Origin: Prinsepia uniflora
Lineage: Eukaryota; Streptophyta; Magnoliopsida; Rosales; Rosaceae
NCBI GenBank assembly: GCA_032719365.1
Contig: CM064870.1
Location: 43,928,194-43,992,193, forward strand
Length of the DNA: 64,000 nucleotides
Direction: 5' to 3'
Shown piece by piece: positions 61,435 to 64,000 of the stretch (position 1 is its first letter; each line of letters starts with the position of its first letter). The notes under the pieces were generated by a model, which was not told the origin of the DNA, searched no databases, and saw nothing but the letters and a program-made list of their open reading frames with translations. A program made the translations under genes and the position numbers.

Positions 61435-61460
61435 GGATGAGTGACAAGTGTCACTCATCC
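61435..61460 (+). promoter_or_regulatory. 26-bp dyad (12-bp arms, AG centre), representative copy
   Basis: Arms GGATGAGTGACA and TGTCACTCATCC flank AG. Other copies are at 24954-24979, 38185-38210, 38607-38632, 41073-41098, 48475-48500, 51807-51832 and 58988-59013. Read in each LTR's own direction the centre is always AG. In the LTRs with a clear TATA box (I, M, B) it lies 131-158 bp upstream of it. Confidence 0.8.
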
Positions 61461-61617
61461 ATTGGCTAGATTGGATCAAGCTCCACTAAGTGATTAAATA
61501 GGATTAAACCCACCTTTTGATCTCAGCCATTCATCTCAAAACTCCCAGGTTACATCTCAACCCTTAATCTGTTTCTCAAGATTAAATCTGGACCGCCCAT
61601 TTCCTTTCCCTCCATAC

Positions 61618-61624
61618 TATATAT
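61618..61624 (+). promoter_or_regulatory. TATA box of LTR B
   Basis: tatatat in ccatactatatatttctt, followed about 40 bases on by acacacacgg. It lies 158 bases downstream of the 26-bp dyad. Confidence 0.55.
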
Positions 61625-63800
61625 TTCTTCTACCCGAAGCACACACACGGTCCATTCGACAAACACACGAGTATAGCACCCTGTCCCTTGCATTGTGTGT
61701 GGCTGGACTCGCTGGTGAGGCGGAGAGACGGCAGTGATCGGTGGCTGACGGCGGCGAGGTAGGTGGTTTCTAAACCCGAACTGTTTTGAAAAACTCAGAA
61801 TTGGAAGCTCAATGATTCAACGTTAATCTTTGATTTCTATTAATCCTAATCGATTCTAGAGACAAGTAGGAGCACTTAGAACTTGATTTCGCGATCTAAG
61901 GAGACCTGAACGGAGGATAAGCGGCGACAGGGGAACTGGTTCTGTTCGTCGGGGTAAGCCTTTGTTTCAGTCCTTGGTTAATGTTTTTGATTCCATAGAA
62001 CCCTTACTGAGATTGAGACGAGCACATAGGAAGAAATTAGAGTTAAAATGGTTTGGAATTGAGGGAATAGTGACCGGGTCTGATCGCGGGTCTGATCGAC
62101 CCAGTTGCAGAGTGACGGGTTGACCCGTCAAGAGGACAGAAGTGATGACGTGGCACCCTGTCAGACCTGTCAGGTGACGTGGACCACTCTTCAGCCGACA
62201 CGTGTCACATGTCAGTGCACAGTCAGCACTGACATGTCAGTGACGTGGCCCAATCAGGGGCTGCAACGTGTCACTAACATGTCAGTGACGTGGACCAGTG
62301 CCGTGATGACACGTGGCACATGTCAGATCTGACACGTGGCCTGATAGAGCAGTGATGTGGACCAATCGTGTGTTGACACGTGGCACCTGTCAGAGTCTGA
62401 CACGTCAGACCTGACAGCTGTCAGATGACGTCAGCAGGGACTGTTCCTGTGTTGACTGGCGCGTGTGGGCACGTGTGAACAGTATTTTTGGTGGGGCCAC
62501 CACCATTCTTTAGGTTTCGACGATCCGGATCCAATGGTGGTGGTTTCGGGTCGATCGGAGATCGTTAAGTTGGTCAAAATAGGATTTATTACCTCGGGAA
62601 GCGCTTTCGGGCAGCTTTTCCGGGCTGGTTTCAGTCTAGGGTTTCATGGTTGAATGTTAGGGGCTTATATTGACCTTTAAGTATACTTTGGACATGACAG
62701 GGATTGTACAATAGTACCAGGTCGAGGGTATACGTTCGGTTTTCAGCAGGATTGTGCTGTGAGTGGGCCCGATTTCATTAAACCCTTGCATGCTTAAATG
62801 TTTTCTGATTTACTTATATATTCACATGCTGGAATCAAGAAACGGTTTTGATGATATTGAAATTCTGGTTATGGCACGTTTCACGGTATTTGGGTTTGAG
62901 ACCCGTCTGATGAAACTTAAAGACTGGTTTTGGATTTCATCTATATATATATATATGTTTTGCATGTGGATATCGATAAAATGTATTTGGTACTGCATTG
63001 TATAGATCCATTCTTGTGATACTGTCTCCTCCGAATGTGGTACCCTGGAGCGGTCACGGCGCATTGCCTGCGAGGGGTCATTCTACGGAGGAACCGGACC
63101 GTAAAATGACTCAGGAGCAGGATTGCTATAATTTGACGTCAGGGACGTCGAGCGTCTAGGACGCTAGGAATTTGAAATGCCGTACCCGGACAGGGTTCGG
63201 GGATTGGAATCGGGATTGAGACCCCGAGTGGCACGCGTAGCCTTGGGACTGTGACCTTATTGGACGTCAGGGACGTTAGACATCGGGGATGTCAGGATTG
63301 GAGTGTATAGTACAGTGGTTAAAAATTATGTTTATGGTTTTATTACATGCCTTATGATTCATATTATATGATTTATGGTTTTAAATTTTGATGCATGCAT
63401 GTTTGGAAAACGGAGGGGTAAATTATATGTTTTACTTATTAAACGGTTTTATAAACTTGAGTTTCGGTCCACTCACCCTTAATGTTTTGGTAACCCCTCC
63501 AGGCTGTGCTACTGAGGTAGAGGAGGATCCTGAGGCTGAGGCATAGATCTACTTTCGCGTACCTGATCTCCTGTTGGGTGGTTTGCCCGCAGGTTTATTT
63601 TAGAGTCATGCTCGCAATTTGTAATTTGGAACTTTATCCCTTGTCTGACATCGGTTTATTTCGGATTTGATGTATAACTTTATTTGGTTATTTATTCATT
63701 TGAACTTACATCCGTTAAAATTGGAACGTTATTTTGGGTGTCAGACGGGAGCAGGGCACGTCCCCATGTGGTCCCAAGGGGATCGGGGCGGGTCCTGTCA

Positions 63801-64000
63801 TCGTAGAATTTGACAAAAACATAGGAGCTCAACATTCCTCATAAATATCGTTTTCATTTATTCATTTGAAGGGTGGTTGGCTAATCACATATCGATTGCT
63901 CAAACTAGTTATTCAATACAAAAATACAAATGGAATAATCAACATACAAAGATAAAGTAACTATGGATGCAAGTCTTCACAACTCATGGTTCTTCGAAAC
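63801..64000. other. Unassigned AT-rich tail
   Basis: No LTR landmark, frame or repeat is recognised. It may be the continuation of element L after the A/B insertion, but nothing in 200 bases proves it. Confidence 0.3.

Larger units (their letters stand above)
61391..63800 (+). mobile_element. LTR B, forward, 5'-truncated (family close to element M's LTRs)
   Basis: It ends gggcgggtcctgtca at 63800. Its body aligns with the reverse complement of M's LTRs: dyad 61435-61460, TATA 61618-61624, an ACGT-rich block 62130-62430, a gggtttgagaccc unit near 62890, a gacgtcagggacgtc block near 63130-63300, and terminal stem 63653-63660 with 63739-63746. Roughly the first 430 bases of the LTR are missing. 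No target duplication can be matched at its right end (tcgta) with anything on the left. Confidence 0.88.

Overview
The window is heterochromatin-like, retrotransposon-packed DNA from a flowering plant, most likely a eudicot. I see no host protein-coding gene, no tRNA gene and no functional rRNA gene. The plant origin follows from a chromodomain-bearing Ty3/gypsy element of the Tekay type with 2.3-3.2 kb LTRs, a Tat-lineage element with an archaeal-type RNase H, a Cassandra TRIM carrying a 5S-rRNA-like domain, and plant-type TATA boxes. The species cannot be named from this sequence.

Layout. 1-9011: three LTRs of one gypsy lineage, one forward (C) and two reverse (D, E), with noncoding internal DNA between them. 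9012-13720: AT-rich DNA with one long-terminal-inverted-repeat (foldback) element at 9180-10355. 13721-26931: an old LTR remnant (K) hit twice. Solo LTR F (reverse, TSD gtatc) carries solo LTR G (forward, TSD tcact). Solo LTR H (forward, TSD acgag) carries a Cassandra TRIM, which carries solo LTR J (reverse, TSD ttgca). 26932-29670: AT-rich remnants, a minisatellite and a long CT microsatellite. 29671-51516: a decayed Tat-type gypsy element split by solo LTR I (TSD gaaag), which itself contains solo LTR N (TSD tttcg) and a full-length reverse-strand Tekay-type element M (38777-48983, TSD caacc). 51517-61303: a young, apparently intact Tekay-type element A with two 2606-bp LTRs and an uninterrupted 1487-codon Gag-Pol frame. 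It is followed by a duplicated leader fused to a 5'-truncated LTR (B, to 63800). 63801-64000 is unassigned.

A has what an autonomous element needs: LTR promoter, initiator-Met-type primer site, Gag, protease, reverse transcriptase, RNase H, integrase with chromodomain, and polypurine tract. M had the same set but now carries two premature stops and a frameshift. The solo LTRs are the usual product of LTR-LTR recombination.

The least explained signal is inside the LTRs. Families whose primary sequence has diverged keep the same series of inverted-repeat modules: (1) a 26-bp dyad with 12-bp arms, 131-158 bp upstream of a TATA box in the three families where a TATA box is clear; (2) a GCGCGTG/CACGCGC hairpin, with arrays of ACGT-core palindromes (TGACGTCA) in some families; (3) one to about ten short imperfect stems of the type GGGC..GCCC or GAGT..ACTC; (4) a stem GTCTGAC../..GTCAGAC close to the LTR 3' end. 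Paired changes that preserve base pairing are visible in modules 1, 3 and 4, so I propose these LTRs carry a conserved structural architecture. All comparisons were made by eye.
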